Below are positions 25,305 to 26,957 of a DNA stretch of 26,957 nucleotides, one piece after another. Below the pieces are notes generated by a model. It was not told where the DNA came from, made no database searches, and saw nothing but the letters and a program-made list of their open reading frames with translations. Each line of letters opens with the position of its first letter. Within the stretch, counting starts at the first letter, position 1. The translations under genes and the position numbers were made by a program. Origin of the DNA: Paulinella micropora (taxonomy: Eukaryota; Cercozoa; Imbricatea; Euglyphida); NCBI GenBank assembly GCA_009731375.1, contig BJOX01000005.1:1997952-2024908 (forward strand). Direction: 5' to 3'.

Positions 25305-26957
25305 TTAAGCATTGAGAAAATAGTTTTGATTGTATCTATAATTATCATATTCAACACCATAAGGCATGGGCGGGTGTGCATAGTTGGTGAAGAATGGCGA
25401 GTATGGGCTTCCAAAAGAATAGTCAGACGGGGGATTAATCAATGGTTTAAAATCTTTTCTTTCTGCTCTAGTTTGCACTTGTGGCGGAATTTCTGCTTTG
25501 AAGTTCTTAATCATTCTAGCCTTAACGGACGGCATTCTTACCTTCTCCGACACTCTCTTAACAATAACTGCCCTGTTATAACGATTTATCATCATGTTAT
25601 TGTTAGTGTTTCCAAACTGGGTGTTATCGTGCAACTCATACATAGGAGCATCAAGCACACGATCTGATCGCTCCTTATTTCCTTTGATTAGAATATTGGT
25701 TTTAGTTGTTCCAATTCCTCCATTCGGGTCGGACGGCATAGTAAAGCGGGCAAGATTAATCAATTCCCTCCGTTGTTCTGCTGGTGTTTTCCCGATAAGT
25801 CTATCAACCAACTCATCAATCGCCCTCATAGAATCAACCATGGATTGATTTGGTGTAGTGTTTGGGTCTGGGTCTTTGCTTTCCGCATATTCCTTGTATG
25901 CTGGGTCATTAATATTAGCACTTTTTTCAACGAATGGAAGTCCCGCTTTTGTGCCACTAAGATAAGTTCCAGTCTGTGTGTTTTCTTCTGGTTCTGGTGC
26001 TTTTACTTCATCCTCCCCTTCGGGCGGTGGCGGTGGCGGGTTCGGTTGCGGTTGCGGTGGTTGGTCTAGCGGTGGTGGTTGCTTAGGTTGTGGCTTAGGT
26101 GGCAGTTGTGGCTTAGGTTGTTTCTTTGGTGGCAGTTGTGGCCTAGGTGGCAGTTGTGGCTTAGGTTGTGTTTGTGGATCGGGTGGTGGTGGTTGATTAC
26201 TTGGCGGGGGGTTTACTTGTTTCAATTGCTCGTAAAAGGAATTTCCTTCGTCTTTCCTTCCGTTAACATAAGAAGTTACCGCTCTATTGTATATATCGGC
26301 CAATCTTACCGCCTCTGCCTCCTCAAGTTTACCTTCCTTCAATGGCTTATACACTTGTTGTAATTTGGCAATATTAGTCCTTACTTCTTTTTTTTGGTCT
26401 TCGTCTTGAATTGAACTGATTATTTTCGCGGTTGAATACTCGTGATATGAATGTTGTTGGTGTTGCGATAATTTTCCATAAAGGTCATTATGAAGTTTGG
26501 TAAACAATTCATCACGATATTTATCCAAATCTCCTACCTTTATCTTATGGTCTCTGCTAAGCACTCTTTCAATGCTGTCAATATCCGCTTCCTTTTGAAA
26601 CTTTTTACTAGTTAATTTTTTACCGCTTCCTTTGCTAACTATGTCGACATAGTCTTGTTTGATGCGGTCTTGGACTTCGGGTGGAAATTCTTTCAGTAAT
26701 TCATCAATGGAATGTCTGGCAGTTTTTCTTCCCGCGACATCTACTATTTTTTCGCGTGGTGGTGGTGCCTGTGGTTGTACTTCAGCCATTTTTACTTCTG
26801 GTATATTATTATGATTATTATTATTATTATTATTATTTTCTGTATTTGATGCTGATGGTAGCGGTTCAACGGATTTTGACGGGCTAGGTGATACAGATTG
26901 AGATAATATGGGTTCAACGGATTTTGACGGGCTAGGCGATACAGATTGAGATAATAT
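25305..26957 (-). CDS. large Pro-rich virion-like protein, 5' end beyond the window
   Basis: The frame is open from the right window edge to 25305: 56 codons upstream of the first internal Met (26789) plus 494 codons, 550 in total. The true start is therefore probably outside the window. N-terminally there are two copies of a 16-residue repeat (ILSQSVSPSPSKSVEP), then a short linker and a poly-Asn tract (about eight Asn). Counting from Met-26789, residues 20-190 are helical and charged. Residues 193-256 are a Pro/Gln/Lys-rich segment (PPPDPQTQPKPQLPPRPQLP). The C-terminal part has a SMRAIDELVDRLIG-type helix and a Tyr/Asn/Pro-rich end (YSPFFTNYAHPPMPYG). It probably acts as a scaffold, core or minor virion protein. 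It ends 8 bp before the ATPase ATG on the same strand. Confidence 0.7.
   Translation of the reverse strand: MLSQSVSPSPSKSVEPILSQSVSPSPSKSVEPLPSASNTENNNNNNNNHNNIPEVKMAEVQPQAPPPREKIVDVAGRKTARHSIDELLKEFPPEVQDRIKQDYVDIVSKGSGKKLTSKKFQKEADIDSIERVLSRDHKIKVGDLDKYRDELFTKLHNDLYGKLSQHQQHSYHEYSTAKIISSIQDEDQKKEVRTNIAKLQQVYKPLKEGKLEEAEAVRLADIYNRAVTSYVNGRKDEGNSFYEQLKQVNPPPSNQPPPPDPQTQPKPQLPPRPQLPPKKQPKPQLPPKPQPKQPPPLDQPPQPQPNPPPPPPEGEDEVKAPEPEENTQTGTYLSGTKAGLPFVEKSANINDPAYKEYAESKDPDPNTTPNQSMVDSMRAIDELVDRLIGKTPAEQRRELINLARFTMPSDPNGGIGTTKTNILIKGNKERSDRVLDAPMYELHDNTQFGNTNNNMMINRYNRAVIVKRVSEKVRMPSVKARMIKNFKAEIPPQVQTRAERKDFKPLINPPSDYSFGSPYSPFFTNYAHPPMPYGVEYDNYRYNQNYFLNA
26862..26957 (-). repeat. 48-bp tandem repeat in coding sequence (two copies to the edge)
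   Basis: Two 48-bp units at 26862-26909 and 26910-26957, differing by about two bases and encoding the same 16 residues (ILSQSVSPSPSKSVEP) in frame with the Pro-rich gene. The array may continue beyond the window. Confidence 0.92.

Larger units (their letters stand above)
15324..26957. mobile_element. integrated Polinton-like virus (partial; left limit approximate)
   Basis: From here on the DNA is AT-rich, lacks microsatellite arrays and is packed with intron-free genes. They include the hallmark set of small eukaryotic dsDNA viruses: a double-jelly-roll capsid protein, a penton-like protein and an A32/HerA packaging ATPase, plus a tyrosine recombinase. Plus-strand genes lie on the left and a minus-strand morphogenesis block on the right, meeting at about 20,880. 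The right end, and any polymerase, helicase or protease genes, lie outside the window. The left limit is uncertain (about 14,880 to 15,900), and no target-site duplication could be identified. A free viral contig misjoined to host repeats is possible, since the repeat-rich left part is fragmented by gaps. Confidence 0.8.

Noticed and set aside
25978-26196. Gly-rich plus-strand frame
   Set aside because: Complement of the Pro-rich segment of the minus-strand gene.

Overview
This looks like a eukaryotic nuclear scaffold. It has four runs of N, kilobases of di-, tetra- and homopolymer microsatellites, dispersed repeats with tetranucleotide tails, and no bacterial signature. The host cannot be named from the sequence. 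From about 15.3 kb to the right edge the character changes to AT-rich, densely packed, intron-free DNA with viral genes. I read this as an integrated (endogenous) small eukaryotic DNA virus of the Polinton-like virus (PLV) kind, cut off by the window edge.

Left part, 1-14,880: no convincing gene. Long (TATG)n, (CTAT)n, (CT)n, (CATA)n, (TTTA)n, (GATA)n and (TA)n arrays are interrupted by short 35-75 bp non-microsatellite islets. Each islet belongs to a small family reused several times. A ~460 bp dispersed repeat occurs in + orientation near 2.6-3.05 kb and in - orientation near 9.23-9.69 kb, each running into a (CTAT/GATA)n tail. An imperfect fold-back element lies at 10.82-11.09 kb. N gaps sit at 4487-4679, 7369-7479, 12142-12151 and 12536-12977.

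Transition, 14,880-16,700: two inverted repeats (118 bp arms, then 188 bp arms differing at about two positions), a cluster of four G-runs around a small hairpin, seven copies of TTGGACA in either orientation, a possible small membrane protein, and a degenerate tRNA-like structure on the minus strand.

Viral part, 16,714-26,957: plus-strand genes are a charged coiled-coil-like protein, an acidic/SP-repeat protein, a tyrosine recombinase whose active-site motifs resemble hairpin-telomere resolvases (protelomerases), possibly a small overlapping basic ORF, and a 410-residue Ser/Thr-rich probable virion surface protein. Minus-strand genes, read from the right edge leftward, form a morphogenesis block: a Pro-rich virion-like protein (5' end outside the window), an A32/FtsK-HerA-type packaging ATPase, two small virion-like proteins, a double-jelly-roll major capsid protein, a penton-like minor capsid protein and a small ORF. 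A zinc-binding-like minus-strand ORF lies between the recombinase and the surface protein. DNA polymerase, helicase and maturation protease are not in the window and may lie to the right.

The most interesting combination is a PLV-type capsid module with a protelomerase-like recombinase and several palindromes or inverted repeats nearby. It suggests, without proving, a virus that uses hairpin-telomere chemistry for replication or end formation.
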